DNA of 64,000 bases, taken from NCBI RefSeq assembly GCF_018255755.1, contig NZ_CP073766.1, positions 620,001 through 684,000 of the forward strand, given 5' to 3'. Source of the stretch: Chitinophaga sp. HK235. Its GTDB lineage: Bacteria > Bacteroidota > Bacteroidia > Chitinophagales > Chitinophagaceae. Position 1 is the stretch's first letter; the number at the start of each line of letters is the position of its first letter. Below the pieces are notes generated by a model. The model ran no database searches. It worked only from the letters and a program-made list of their open reading frames with translations, and was not told the DNA's origin. The translations under genes and the position numbers were made by a program. This document shows, piece by piece, positions 25,850-35,578 of this stretch.

Positions 25850-26299
25850 ATGAGAAAAAAGATCACCTGCTTGTTGATAGATGAACAGAAAGATAGCCGT
25901 AACCAGTTTTTTCTTGCGCTCGATTTGTTACAGATAAGTAAAGCCTGCATTTGTTTTGACAATCCTGGTCAGGCTTTGTCCTACGCAGCAATGCATCAAT
26001 GGAAACCTGATTATATTTTTCTGCGTACCAACCGGCCTGCTCTGGATGGAAAAAACAACCTCGGCCACCTGCAGCGGTTGCCCTTGCTCGCCGATGTTCC
26101 GGTTATTTTTTATGCAAAGGAGTTTTGTCCGGATGATATGACCAGAATGAAGTACCTCGGTGCAGCGGATTGGTTGATCAAGTCATCCGATCTGCACGCC
26201 CTGCGCGATGGGTTAAAGCTGATATTTGAAACGGTGAAAATGAAACAGCCTGCACGTGGTAAACTGATGACAGCAGAAGATTCTGCTGTATTGGTGTAG
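25850..26299 (+). CDS. Receiver-like (REC) protein lacking the phospho-acceptor Asp
   Basis: 149 residues forming a stand-alone CheY-like fold. The N-terminal acidic pair (D11, E12 in LLIDEQKD) is kept and a lysine is near the normal position (K111 in DWLIKSS). At the phosphorylation site the family pattern PDxIFLD reads PDYIFLR, so Arg59 replaces the acceptor Asp. The switch Thr/Ser also looks replaced (PVIFYAK). It is therefore probably a pseudo-receiver that signals by binding rather than phosphorylation. No output domain is attached. It lies 70 bases upstream of treZ on the same strand and may be co-transcribed. Confidence 0.8.
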   Translation: MRKKITCLLIDEQKDSRNQFFLALDLLQISKACICFDNPGQALSYAAMHQWKPDYIFLRTNRPALDGKNNLGHLQRLPLLADVPVIFYAKEFCPDDMTRMKYLGAADWLIKSSDLHALRDGLKLIFETVKMKQPARGKLMTAEDSAVLV

Positions 26300-26369
26300 T
26301 CCGGTACCGGCTGCGTTTGCCGACCGGATAGCTGGAATCAGTATTCGTAAACCAGAACCCCGGGAGAAG

Positions 26370-28217
26370 ATGATACGTTATCAACAGCAAGGCGCTTTTC
26401 TCAAAGAAAACGGAGACTGTTTTTTTCGGGTATGGGCGCCGTTCCGCAAGAGTGTAACGCTTTTACTGCTGGGCAGTGAAGAGGTTTCTTATCCGATGAC
26501 CTCTGAAGAAGGAGGGTACTGGAGCACTACAGTACAGGAAGTGGCCGACGGCATGCACTATTATTATCTGCTCGATGAACATCTGCAGCGCCCGGACCCG
26601 GCCTCCCGGCATCAGGAGAGTACTGTACACCGTGCTTCCTGCGTTGTAGACCCCGCTGCCTTTACCTTCACCGATGACAACTGGAAAGGCCTCGAACCCC
26701 GTGACCTGATCATTTACGAAATACATATTGGTACTTTTACGAAGGAAGGCACTTTTCAGGCTGCCCGGGAAAAGCTGCCTACGCTGGAAGCGCTGGGCAT
26801 CACTGCCATAGCACTGATGCCGGTATGCCAGTTTCCCGGCGACCGCAACTGGGGATATGACTGCGTATATCCCTTCGCGTTACACAACAAATACGGCACT
26901 ACCGCTGAATTTAAAGCGTTGATCAATACCGCCCACCATCTGGGCATGGCGGTCATCCTCGACGTCGTTTATAACCACGCCGGGGGTGAAGGCAACTACC
27001 AGCCCGATTATGGCCCTTACTTTACGGATAAGTACAAAACCTTCTGGGGACCCGCTGTCAATCTGGATGACAATTGGTGTGATGCTGTGCGTGATTATTA
27101 TATACAGAATGCGCTGATGTGGCTCGGTGAGTTTCGTATTGACGGCCTCCGGATCGATTCACTGCATGAATGTCAGGATAGCAGCGCCGTCCATTTTGCA
27201 TGGGAACTGTCTGAAGCGGTGGCCGGACTGGAGCAGCAGTCAGGCCGGCGAAAACTGCTGATTGCCTCCACTGACCTGAACGATCCTCGTTATACCAATC
27301 CAGTGAAGATAGGTGGGTATGGACTTACATCCCAGTGGGCAGATGATTTTCATCATGCCCTGCATGCCTGGCTGACAGGTGAACAGCAAGGGTATTATGA
27401 AGACTTCGGCCAATTCCAGCACCTGGAAAAAGCTTTCAGGGACGCATTTGTATATACCGGACAGTATTCATCTTTCCGTAAACGCAAATTCGGGCTCCTT
27501 TCGGATGATGGTGATTGCCAGCGGATGATTGTTTTTTCCCAGAATCACGAGCAGGTTGGCAACCGCATGCTGGGTGAACGGCTGGGCAGCCTCGTATCTT
27601 TTGAAGCGCTTAAATTGGCCGCTTCTGCCGTACTGCTTTCTTCTTTTGTCCCGCTGTTGTTTATGGGAGAAGAATATGGGGAGAAGAATCCTTTTCTGTT
27701 TTTTACTGCTTATAGCGACCCGGCACTGGTGGAAGAAGTTAAAAAAGCCCGCAGTCGCTGGTTCTCCGCTTTTTTTAATACCAGTAAATCCATCCCCGAC
27801 CCGCAACTGGAAGAGTCTTTTACCCGAAGCAGGCTGGGATGGGACACGAGTTCCCGTAGTAATGCAGCACTGCTGGCCTGTTACCGCTTTCTGATCGCAT
27901 TCCGGAAACACCGGCCCGCTATGCGCACAGTCAGCAAGGAATCGGTTAGTTTACTTCCTGCCGGCAACGATCAGGCATTACTGGCTATAGAACGAACCAG
28001 CGGGCAGGATAAGGTGTTGATACTACTGAACTTTGATACGGCAGTGCAAACTTATCATCATACGGCCCCGGCGACATTAAAAAAGATATTTGACTCTGCC
28101 CATGAAGAGTGGAACGGCCCCGGTATAAAGGCCGCAGATGAAGCTTCTGTAAATGACACGATTTTACTGCAGCCCCTGTCTGCTGTGGTATATGAAATGG
28201 CGCATCATGAGGAATGA
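26370..28217 (+). CDS. treZ: Malto-oligosyltrehalose trehalohydrolase, catalytic residues altered
   Basis: 615 residues, GH13 family, the usual length. It has an N-terminal CBM48-like domain (FFRVWAPFRKSVTLLLLGSE), then the barrel (GITAIALMPVCQFPGDRNWGYD, VILDVVYNHAGGEGNY). TreZ releases trehalose from maltooligosyl-trehalose made by TreY. The nucleophile D263 (GLRIDSLHE) is present. The acid/base Glu expected in IAE(S/N)DLNDPR is Ser300 (LLIASTDLNDPR), and the third carboxylate, Asp in QNHDQVGNR, is Glu394 (QNHEQVGNR). The remaining TreZ hallmarks (QWADDFHHALHAWLTGEQQGYY, FMGEEYGEKNPF) are intact. The gene is clearly treZ by descent, but activity is in doubt. It overlaps treY by 11 bases. 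Confidence 0.92.
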   Translation: MIRYQQQGAFLKENGDCFFRVWAPFRKSVTLLLLGSEEVSYPMTSEEGGYWSTTVQEVADGMHYYYLLDEHLQRPDPASRHQESTVHRASCVVDPAAFTFTDDNWKGLEPRDLIIYEIHIGTFTKEGTFQAAREKLPTLEALGITAIALMPVCQFPGDRNWGYDCVYPFALHNKYGTTAEFKALINTAHHLGMAVILDVVYNHAGGEGNYQPDYGPYFTDKYKTFWGPAVNLDDNWCDAVRDYYIQNALMWLGEFRIDGLRIDSLHECQDSSAVHFAWELSEAVAGLEQQSGRRKLLIASTDLNDPRYTNPVKIGGYGLTSQWADDFHHALHAWLTGEQQGYYEDFGQFQHLEKAFRDAFVYTGQYSSFRKRKFGLLSDDGDCQRMIVFSQNHEQVGNRMLGERLGSLVSFEALKLAASAVLLSSFVPLLFMGEEYGEKNPFLFFTAYSDPALVEEVKKARSRWFSAFFNTSKSIPDPQLEESFTRSRLGWDTSSRSNAALLACYRFLIAFRKHRPAMRTVSKESVSLLPAGNDQALLAIERTSGQDKVLILLNFDTAVQTYHHTAPATLKKIFDSAHEEWNGPGIKAADEASVNDTILLQPLSAVVYEMAHHEE

Positions 28218-30900
28218 GTTCTTTACCCCGGTAGCGACCTACCGCATACAGTTTAGCAAGGATTTTACCTTTACTGATCTGGAAAAACAACTGGACTACC
28301 TTCACCAGCTGGGTATCACTACCATTTATGCCTCTCCCGTATTTGAAACAACACCGGGAAGCCTGTACGGCTATGATATCACCAATCCCCGCGAAATCAA
28401 CAATAACATCGGCTCCCTGGCTCATATGCGCCAATTGCATGTAAAACTCCGCTCCCTCGGCATGAGCTGGATCCAGGATATTGTACCCAATTACATGGCT
28501 TTCCATTGCAACAACACCCGGTTGATGGATGCCCTGGAACGGGGTACTATTTCACCTTACTACAATTATTTCGATATCGACTGGCATCATCCGGATGCTG
28601 ACCTTAAGGGAAAACTAATGGTGCCCTTTCTCAGAAAGACACTACGTGAAACCATCACCGATGGCGGCATCCAGCTCAGTTATGGCCGGCAGGGACTGGG
28701 CATTGCCACCGGTGGGCAGCTGTATCCTTTGTCTGCCCGTACCTACCGCTGGTTGCTTAGCATACTGCCGCCAGGGCTGGATCCGGTCAAAGAATGGCTG
28801 ACAGAAATGAAAAGTAATTTGTTGCAACGAAGGCCACTACCGGAATGGGAGGCCATGAAGAACCTGATCAAACCTCCCCGTAAACAGGCTTTTATGCCAT
28901 TGTTAAACCTGGTGAACAATGATGAAAATCTGTTGTATGAACTGCTCGGCCAGCAACACTATACTTTTACGGCCAGTAGCGAAGCGGATTTCCGCATCAA
29001 CTACCGCCGTTTTCTGGGTGTCAATAAACACATTGCCCTGCGGATGGAAGACAAAGCTGTATTTGAGGAATACCATGGTTTCCTCCACCGGCTCTATCAG
29101 GAAGGTATTATCCAGGGTCTGCGCATCGATCATATTGACGGGTTACAGGACCCTGCGGAGTATATTTACCGCCTGCGGGAACTGTTTGGCAATAACTGTT
29201 ATATCATCGCAGAAAAAATACTGGCAGGACATGAAACACTGCCAGAACGCTGGGCATTGCAGGGCAGCACCGGCTATGATTTTCTGGCAGGTGTCAGCCA
29301 GTTGCTTACAGATGAAGAAGGAATGGAAAAGCTGGGACGCTTTTACCGTGCACACTTTCCGGAGTTGTCGCAATATCCCAAACTGGCCCGCAGTAAAAAA
29401 CAGCTGGTACTGGAAAAACAATTGAACGGTGAATGGGACAACCTAGTAAGGGAAGCGTTCCGCCTGAAACTGGTGCTGCCTGAAACTGACAAGGCAAAAC
29501 TGAAAACCGCTTTAGGCGATTTTATGGTATGTCTTCCGGCGAACCGTGTCTACCCGGACAGCTGGCCCCTGGCTCCTGATGATGCACTGGTGCTCGACCT
29601 CGCAGTGGAAGATGCTATCCTGCGCAACCCTGCCACCGGCACAGCACTGGAGCTGATCCGCGCCTGGTGGGACTCCGATAAAAAACAGCAACAAGCCGCT
29701 GCTGCATTGACATTGCTGAAGAAAATCACACAGTTTGCCGGCCAGCTTAGCCGTGAAGGACTGCAAGAAACAGCCTACTACGTATACAATGCACTGCTGT
29801 CCCACAACGAGGCCGGTGACTCTCCGGTACAGAACAAATGTACCCTCGATGGCTTTCATGAAAGGATGGCTGTCAGGCAATATCTTGCTCCTTTCTCCCT
29901 GAATACCACCGCCACCCACGACACCCGCTGGGGAGAAGATGCCCGCATCCGGCTCAATGCCCTCACTATTTTCCCGGACCTGTGGATTCAGCAGGTGCAG
30001 TCATGGCATACCATGAATCATGATCTGGTAACCCTGATAGACGAAAAACCTGCACCCGATCTCAACGATGAGTATTTTATCTATCAGGCTGTCCTCGCTG
30101 GTCTGCCTGTTTCGGGTGAAACAGGCCCCGGATTTACCGCGCATGTCGCTGCTACTTTCCTGAAGGCGGTACGGGAGGCTAAAGTCCACAGCAGCTGGCT
30201 AATGCCGGACACCGCCTATGAACTGGCCAGTCTGCAGTTTATCGAACAGATACTGGACCCAAACAGCGCTTTTATGGACAGCATGCGCACGCTCACTGAA
30301 AAACTGGAAACGCATGCACATGTGTTTTCACTGACCCAGGCATTGATTAAAATTACAGCGCCCGGTGTGCCGGATATTTATCAGGGATGTGAACTGTGGG
30401 ACTTCAGCGCAGGAAGCGGCGACGGCCGCCATAGCGTGAACTATACCCTGCGCCGTAAGCTGCTGGCCTCCTGGCAGGAGGGAGATACACACGGTCACAA
30501 CTGGCCCCGGGAGCATATCGGCACCAAAGCCGCTGTAGGAAGAGAAAAATTATACCTGATCTGGAAAGCTTTACAGTTTAGAAATGCACATCCCGCTATG
30601 TTTATCCATGGCGAATATATACCCCTCAGTAGCGGGGATAGAAACAGCCAGATCGCCTATGCCCGCAAATACCGGCAGGATTGGTGCATCGTGGTGGCGC
30701 CGCTGTTGCCCGCCGCACATGCCGGTAGCAAACATGAACTGGCCCCTTTGCCCATGCCTGCCAATTCCCCGCTGAAATGGAAAAATGTATTTACCGGTGA
30801 AATACTCACCCAACAAAATGGCCGGCTGGTACTGTCAGGTACAGAAGCGTTCCCGGTAGCGCTTTTCAGCCCTGTGCCCGATCATAAATTCCACCGTTGA
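28207..30900 (+). CDS. treY: Malto-oligosyltrehalose synthase
   Basis: 897 residues starting MRNEFFTPVATYRIQFSKDFTF; an earlier in-frame Met would extend further into treZ. GH13 enzyme that isomerises the terminal alpha-1,4 bond of maltodextrin to alpha-1,1. Signatures are TTIYASPVFETTPGSLYGYD, GLRIDHIDGLQDP (nucleophile Asp), CYIIAEKILAGHETLP (acid/base Glu) and TATHDTRWGEDARIR (third Asp), followed by the TreY C-terminal ITAPGVPDIYQGCELWD. All catalytic residues are present, unlike its partner TreZ. Translational coupling is likely because start and stop overlap. No glgX (treX) debranching enzyme is adjacent. Confidence 0.95.
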   Translation: MRNEFFTPVATYRIQFSKDFTFTDLEKQLDYLHQLGITTIYASPVFETTPGSLYGYDITNPREINNNIGSLAHMRQLHVKLRSLGMSWIQDIVPNYMAFHCNNTRLMDALERGTISPYYNYFDIDWHHPDADLKGKLMVPFLRKTLRETITDGGIQLSYGRQGLGIATGGQLYPLSARTYRWLLSILPPGLDPVKEWLTEMKSNLLQRRPLPEWEAMKNLIKPPRKQAFMPLLNLVNNDENLLYELLGQQHYTFTASSEADFRINYRRFLGVNKHIALRMEDKAVFEEYHGFLHRLYQEGIIQGLRIDHIDGLQDPAEYIYRLRELFGNNCYIIAEKILAGHETLPERWALQGSTGYDFLAGVSQLLTDEEGMEKLGRFYRAHFPELSQYPKLARSKKQLVLEKQLNGEWDNLVREAFRLKLVLPETDKAKLKTALGDFMVCLPANRVYPDSWPLAPDDALVLDLAVEDAILRNPATGTALELIRAWWDSDKKQQQAAAALTLLKKITQFAGQLSREGLQETAYYVYNALLSHNEAGDSPVQNKCTLDGFHERMAVRQYLAPFSLNTTATHDTRWGEDARIRLNALTIFPDLWIQQVQSWHTMNHDLVTLIDEKPAPDLNDEYFIYQAVLAGLPVSGETGPGFTAHVAATFLKAVREAKVHSSWLMPDTAYELASLQFIEQILDPNSAFMDSMRTLTEKLETHAHVFSLTQALIKITAPGVPDIYQGCELWDFSAGSGDGRHSVNYTLRRKLLASWQEGDTHGHNWPREHIGTKAAVGREKLYLIWKALQFRNAHPAMFIHGEYIPLSSGDRNSQIAYARKYRQDWCIVVAPLLPAAHAGSKHELAPLPMPANSPLKWKNVFTGEILTQQNGRLVLSGTEAFPVALFSPVPDHKFHR

Positions 30901-31020
30901 AAAATTTATTTTATATCGTTACAATATTTTAAAGTGGAAATCGTCTTCCTGATGTTTACAGCTTTAATTTTAATTTTTAAGTTTGTATGATCTTGCTTAT
31001 TGTACATTAACCACTGCAAA

Positions 31021-32763
31021 ATGAAACAACCCTCCGGAAGTGGAAAGAAACCATCAGGTATTTTTGGTTTGTTACGCCCTTACAAAGGAATGATAGCCTT
31101 GCTGATTTTATTTGCCCTCATCGGCAACAGCCTTAATTTATGGCTGCCCAGAATTATCGGGCATGCCATCGATGACTTTTCCCGTGGCTCCTTTGTATAT
31201 CAGCCGCTGATACTGAAATTCAGCCTGGCTGCTTTGTTCATCTTTATCTTTACCTATCTGCAGAATATTATCCAGACTTATGCTTCCGAACTGGTCGCTA
31301 AAAATCTGCGTACCCAGATAGCCGAAAAGATCTCCCGTCAGAGTTATGCCTGGATGGAACAGGCCAATCCATCCCGGTTACTGACAAACCTTACCGCCGA
31401 TGTAGACTCCATTAAACTGTTTGTGTCTCAGGCAATCGTGTCACTGGTATCCTCTGCATTTATCATCATCGGTGCCAGCATCCTCCTGCTTACGATCAAC
31501 TGGAAACTGGCATTGGTAGTTATTGCAGCCATCCCCGTCATGGGCTTTACATTCTATGCCGTACTGAAAAAGGTACGTACCCTGTTCCTCCAGAGCCGCG
31601 AAGTCATGGACCGGCTGAACAAAGTGCTCAACGAAAGTATCCTGGGTGCAGCATTGGTGCAGGTGGTCAACTCACAGCAGCGGGAGTACGAAAAATTCCT
31701 CGATGCCAATGGTAAAGCACTGGGATTTGGCCTCTCCATCCTGCGGCTGTTTGCCGGGCTGGTACCGGTGATCAACCTGACGGCCAATCTTACCAGCCTC
31801 GCCATCCTGGCCCTGGGTGGACATTTTGTAATCAACGGCAGTATGAGTATGGGTGACTTCGCTGCATTTGGCAGCTACCTGACTATCCTGATATTTCCCA
31901 TCCTGGTGATCGGTTTTATGAGCAATGTGATTGCCCAGGCCTCCGCTTCCTATCAACGTATAGGAGTTGTACTGGCTTCTCCGGATATGCTGGAAACAGG
32001 TACAATGGAGAAAAAACTCGAAGGGAATATTGTTTGTGAGCATGTTTCTCTGTCTTATGGAGAGAAACCGGTGCTGAAAGACATCTCCTTTGAAGTAAAA
32101 GCCGGGTCCAAAATCGCTATCATAGGGCCTACTGCAGCCGGTAAAACGCAGCTGCTTTACCTGCTGATGCGGCTGATCAAGCCGGGAGAAGGCAAAATAC
32201 TGATAGACGGAGAAGATATTGCCGCCTACGAAAGTGAATCGTTTCATCAGCAGGTAGGCTTTGTATTTCAGGATAGTGTGATCTTCAATATGAGCGTGCG
32301 GGAAAACATTGCTTTCAGTGATGTGGTAACAGACGCCTCCCTGGAGAAGGCTATCACCACTGCTGAAGTAAAGGAGTTTACCGATATGCTGCCAGAAAAA
32401 CTCAGCACCATTGTATCTGAAAGAGGTGTCAGCCTTTCCGGAGGACAGAAACAGCGCCTCATGCTGGCCCGTGCGCTGGCCCTCGAGCCTAAAATACTAT
32501 TGCTGGATGACTTCACCGCAAGGGTAGACACACATACCGAACGGAAAATACTGGCCAACGTACACCGTAATTATCCTGACCTGACACTGGTATCTGTGAC
32601 CCAGAAGATCGGTGCAGTAACCCATTACGATAAAATTATTCTGCTGATGCAGGGAGAAATGATCGCTGCCGGCACCCATGAAGAACTGATGGAAAGCAGT
32701 CCTGATTACGTACAAATTTTTAACTCTCAGCAAAGCACCAGCAACTATGAATTACAATCTTAG
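31021..32763 (+). CDS. ABC exporter half-transporter 1 (degenerate ATP site)
   Basis: 580 residues counted from MKQPSGSGKKPSG; a Met 7 codons earlier is possible. An N-terminal six-helix type-1 exporter domain (residues about 20-310) is fused to an ATPase domain. Walker A is GPTAAGKT (369-376) and the signature is canonical (LSGGQKQR). The residue after Walker B is D497 (LLLDDF) where a catalytic Glu is expected, and the switch His is Q528 (VSVTQKIG). It therefore donates a normal signature but an impaired Walker site. It overlaps the next transporter gene by 17 bases, which indicates a heterodimer. MdlA/MdlB- or TM287/288-like multidrug or lipid export is a reasonable guess; the substrate is unknown. 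Confidence 0.93.
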   Translation: MKQPSGSGKKPSGIFGLLRPYKGMIALLILFALIGNSLNLWLPRIIGHAIDDFSRGSFVYQPLILKFSLAALFIFIFTYLQNIIQTYASELVAKNLRTQIAEKISRQSYAWMEQANPSRLLTNLTADVDSIKLFVSQAIVSLVSSAFIIIGASILLLTINWKLALVVIAAIPVMGFTFYAVLKKVRTLFLQSREVMDRLNKVLNESILGAALVQVVNSQQREYEKFLDANGKALGFGLSILRLFAGLVPVINLTANLTSLAILALGGHFVINGSMSMGDFAAFGSYLTILIFPILVIGFMSNVIAQASASYQRIGVVLASPDMLETGTMEKKLEGNIVCEHVSLSYGEKPVLKDISFEVKAGSKIAIIGPTAAGKTQLLYLLMRLIKPGEGKILIDGEDIAAYESESFHQQVGFVFQDSVIFNMSVRENIAFSDVVTDASLEKAITTAEVKEFTDMLPEKLSTIVSERGVSLSGGQKQRLMLARALALEPKILLLDDFTARVDTHTERKILANVHRNYPDLTLVSVTQKIGAVTHYDKIILLMQGEMIAAGTHEELMESSPDYVQIFNSQQSTSNYELQS

Positions 32764-34498
32764 CAAACCCGTTCAGGGAAAAGGGCTGTCTAATTATGCC
32801 GCTTTTAAAAGCCTGCTGAAGCTGATCTCTCATGAAAAAAAGAGACTGGCGCTGGCACTGCTGGCCACTATCGGTAACTCCGGCCTTAGCCTGCTGGGTC
32901 CATTGCTGACAGCCTATGCCATTGATACCTATGTGATGCACAAACAATATCACGGTGTACTGGTATATTCAGGTATCCTCTTAGCCATATACCTGGCCGC
33001 CTTTGGCATCAGCTTCCTGCAAACAAAACTGATGGGTACAGTAGGACAACGCACCCTTTATTCCCTGCGTAATACCATCTTTCATAAATTGCAGCATTTG
33101 CCTGTGGCTTTCTTTAACCAAAACAAAGCAGGTGATCTGATCTCACGCGTAAACAACGATACCGATAAACTCAATCAGTTCTTTTCCCAATCTCTGATGC
33201 AGTTTGTGGGAAGCATCATCACCATGACTGGTGCCGGTATTTTCCTCTTGATATTGAATATAAAACTGGGACTGGTATCCTTGTTACCAGCGCTGATCAT
33301 CCTCGTTTTCACACGTTTACTGTCTCCCTGGGTGAAAAAGAAAAACGCACAGAACCTGAAAACAGTGGGAGGACTGAGCGCCGAGATACAGGAAAGCCTG
33401 AGCAACTTTAAAGTGATCGTGGCTTTCGGGCGCCGCGATTATTTTATGGACCGCTTTAACGAGGCCAACAAAAAGAATTTCAAAACAGCGGCTGCGGTAG
33501 GTATTGCCAACAATATTTTCCTGCCCTTCTATACCTTGTTGTCGAGTATAGCGCAGCTCATGGTGCTGGCGTATGGCATTTATCTGATCGCTGCAGGCGA
33601 ATTCACCATTGGGCTGCTGGTGAGTTATCTTGCGTATGCGAACTATTTCTATAGTCCGTTGCGCCAACTGGCGGCCCTGTGGGCCAACTTCCAGACGGCT
33701 ATGGCAGGGTGGGAGCGTATCTCCGAAATACTGGACCTGGAAAACAATATGATCACCATTGAAGATCATACCAGGCAGTCAGGTGCGCCTTTACTGGAAC
33801 TGAAACAGGTACATTTCGGTTATCCGGAAGGCCGTGAAATACTGCATAATATCAACTTCAGCCTGGAGAAAGGTAAAACCTATGCGTTGGTAGGTCCTAC
33901 AGGCGGTGGTAAAACTACTACGGCTTCACTGATCGCGCGGTTGTATGATCCTGTAAAAGGCAAGGTGCTGCTGGATGGAAAGGATATCAGGGCGTATAGT
34001 CCCGAAGAACGTACGCGCAGGATCGGATTTATTTTACAGGACCCGTTACTGTTCACCGGTACGGTGCGGGAAAATATCCTGTATGGCAACCAGGAGTATG
34101 AAAATTATTCCAATGCCCAGCTGGAAGAAGTGATCCGGGCAGCTAACCTGGAGAAGTTGCTCGCGATATTTGAACAGGGCCTGGAAACACCCGTGCAATC
34201 AACAGGAGAGGGGGTGAGTCTTGGACAAAAACAGCTGATCGCTTTTATGAGGGCAGTGCTGCGTAAGCCAGACCTGCTGATACTGGATGAAGCCACTGCC
34301 AACATCGATACGGTGACAGAAAAGCTCCTGGGAGAGATCCTGGAAAAACTGCCCGCCAGCACTACCCGTGTGATCATCGCGCATCGTCTTAATACCATCG
34401 AAAATGCAGACGAGATCTTTTTTGTGAACGACGGAGAAGTGACCAATGCCGGCTCTTTCCACCAGGTAGTAGACAAATTGCTGCATAGCAGGAATTGA
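32747..34498 (+). CDS. ABC exporter half-transporter 2 (consensus ATP site)
   Basis: 583 residues with the same layout as its partner. Walker A is GPTGGGKT, the residue after Walker B is the catalytic Glu E515 (LILDEATANID) and the switch His is H546 (VIIAHRLNT). Its signature is degenerate: VSLGQ (490-494) instead of LSGGQ. Combined with the partner, one composite ATP site would be fully consensus (this Walker site with the partner LSGGQ) and the other degenerate, the known arrangement of heterodimeric exporters. A hairpin lies about 60 bases after the stop. Confidence 0.94.
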   Translation: MNYNLSKPVQGKGLSNYAAFKSLLKLISHEKKRLALALLATIGNSGLSLLGPLLTAYAIDTYVMHKQYHGVLVYSGILLAIYLAAFGISFLQTKLMGTVGQRTLYSLRNTIFHKLQHLPVAFFNQNKAGDLISRVNNDTDKLNQFFSQSLMQFVGSIITMTGAGIFLLILNIKLGLVSLLPALIILVFTRLLSPWVKKKNAQNLKTVGGLSAEIQESLSNFKVIVAFGRRDYFMDRFNEANKKNFKTAAAVGIANNIFLPFYTLLSSIAQLMVLAYGIYLIAAGEFTIGLLVSYLAYANYFYSPLRQLAALWANFQTAMAGWERISEILDLENNMITIEDHTRQSGAPLLELKQVHFGYPEGREILHNINFSLEKGKTYALVGPTGGGKTTTASLIARLYDPVKGKVLLDGKDIRAYSPEERTRRIGFILQDPLLFTGTVRENILYGNQEYENYSNAQLEEVIRAANLEKLLAIFEQGLETPVQSTGEGVSLGQKQLIAFMRAVLRKPDLLILDEATANIDTVTEKLLGEILEKLPASTTRVIIAHRLNTIENADEIFFVNDGEVTNAGSFHQVVDKLLHSRN

Positions 34499-34560
34499 TA
34501 AAATCGTGTATGCATCAGGGTTATATAAACCCGGCAAATGTATACCTGTTCTTACATCAC

Positions 34561-34601
34561 TATAGCGGGATGCACGGCCTGATGGCTGTCATCCCGCTAT
34601 A
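34561..34601 (+). terminator. Strong hairpin after the ABC exporter genes
   Basis: TATAGCGGGAT (34561-34571) pairs perfectly with ATCCCGCTATA (34591-34601), and the interior ACGGCC/GGCTGT can extend the stem. No T run follows, so it may be a factor-dependent terminator or mRNA-stabilising structure. Confidence 0.5.
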
Positions 34602-34636
34602 ACATTAAAACCAGCCGGATTGCCTGTTTTTCCGCT

Positions 34637-34644
34637 TATCTTTG
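34637..34644 (+). promoter_or_regulatory. -7 box immediately before the methyltransferase start
   Basis: TATCTTTG matches TAnnTTTG and ends 4 bases before the ATG at 34649, so transcription would start at or next to the start codon (leaderless mRNA). Confidence 0.5.
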
Positions 34645-34648
34645 TAAG

Positions 34649-35578
34649 ATGATCTCTCCACGAATATTACAAAGCATCAACTCCCAGTATCATCAACATG
34701 CCCACCGTAATCTGTATTACCAGGGAACTGCTTCTGTATTGCCCTGGACCCGCCTTACCTGTGAGCTGCTGACAGACTGCCCGGAAGAAATACTGGCCCT
34801 GGAGGATACGCACAAAAGCCGGGAGGTAGTCAGTTACCTCACCATGCAGGCGAGGCAGGCCTTCTGTCATACCAACCAATATCTCGATATTTCAACAGCG
34901 CATACCGATTCACTACAACAGGTGTATGCCAGGCTGGTGGAGGATATTATCGGCGCTGTAAAAGACCGCAGGATAGATGAAGCTATACTATCGGCCCGGC
35001 ATAGTGTACGGCTGCGTGAATGGCTGAGGGCTTCGAATCCTTTTACAGAAAAGGCTTTTGCTGTTGCCGGAAGACAGCTGGAGCCTGTGGTATGTGCTGA
35101 ATATGAAGCCACCCTGCAACTGGAGGTGTTGCAACTGAATACCAGCAGTATTACAGGGCCTTTGCTGGATATCGGTTGTGGGCCGGAGGCATATCTGGTA
35201 AAATACCTGCGTAGCCAGGGTATTCAGGCTTATGGAGTAGATCGTTTTATTGCTGCTCCGGCAGCATTCCTGCAGGTCGGCGACTGGCTGGATTTTTCTC
35301 TGCCACCCGGCTACTGGGGGACCATTGTTTCCAATTTGTCATTCTCCAATCATTTCCTGCATCATCATCACCGCAACAGTCCTGAGTGCGCGCGTTATGC
35401 CCGCAAGTACATGGAGATCCTTCAGGCACTGCGTCCCGGCGGAAGTTATCATTATGCACCTTCTCTGCCGATGATGGAGGTCTATTTACCTGCCTCGCAA
35501 TATACTGTCAGCAACATTCCGGTGACAGCACATTTTTCAGCTACTGTGGTTACGAAGAAGGCAACAGTGGAGGAATAA
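34649..35578 (+). CDS. Class I SAM-dependent methyltransferase-like protein
   Basis: 309 residues. The C-terminal half has the SAM-binding motif I PLLDIGCGPEAYLVKYL (about residues 172-188), the acidic end of strand 2 as QAYGVDRF, and motif IV region YWGTIVSNLSFSNHFLHHHH. The N-terminal 150 residues are helical and not recognised. The LRPGGSYHYAPSLP segment fits the post-motif strand. The acceptor is unknown. Its end overlaps the convergent App1 gene by 29 bases. Confidence 0.8.
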   Translation: MISPRILQSINSQYHQHAHRNLYYQGTASVLPWTRLTCELLTDCPEEILALEDTHKSREVVSYLTMQARQAFCHTNQYLDISTAHTDSLQQVYARLVEDIIGAVKDRRIDEAILSARHSVRLREWLRASNPFTEKAFAVAGRQLEPVVCAEYEATLQLEVLQLNTSSITGPLLDIGCGPEAYLVKYLRSQGIQAYGVDRFIAAPAAFLQVGDWLDFSLPPGYWGTIVSNLSFSNHFLHHHHRNSPECARYARKYMEILQALRPGGSYHYAPSLPMMEVYLPASQYTVSNIPVTAHFSATVVTKKATVEE

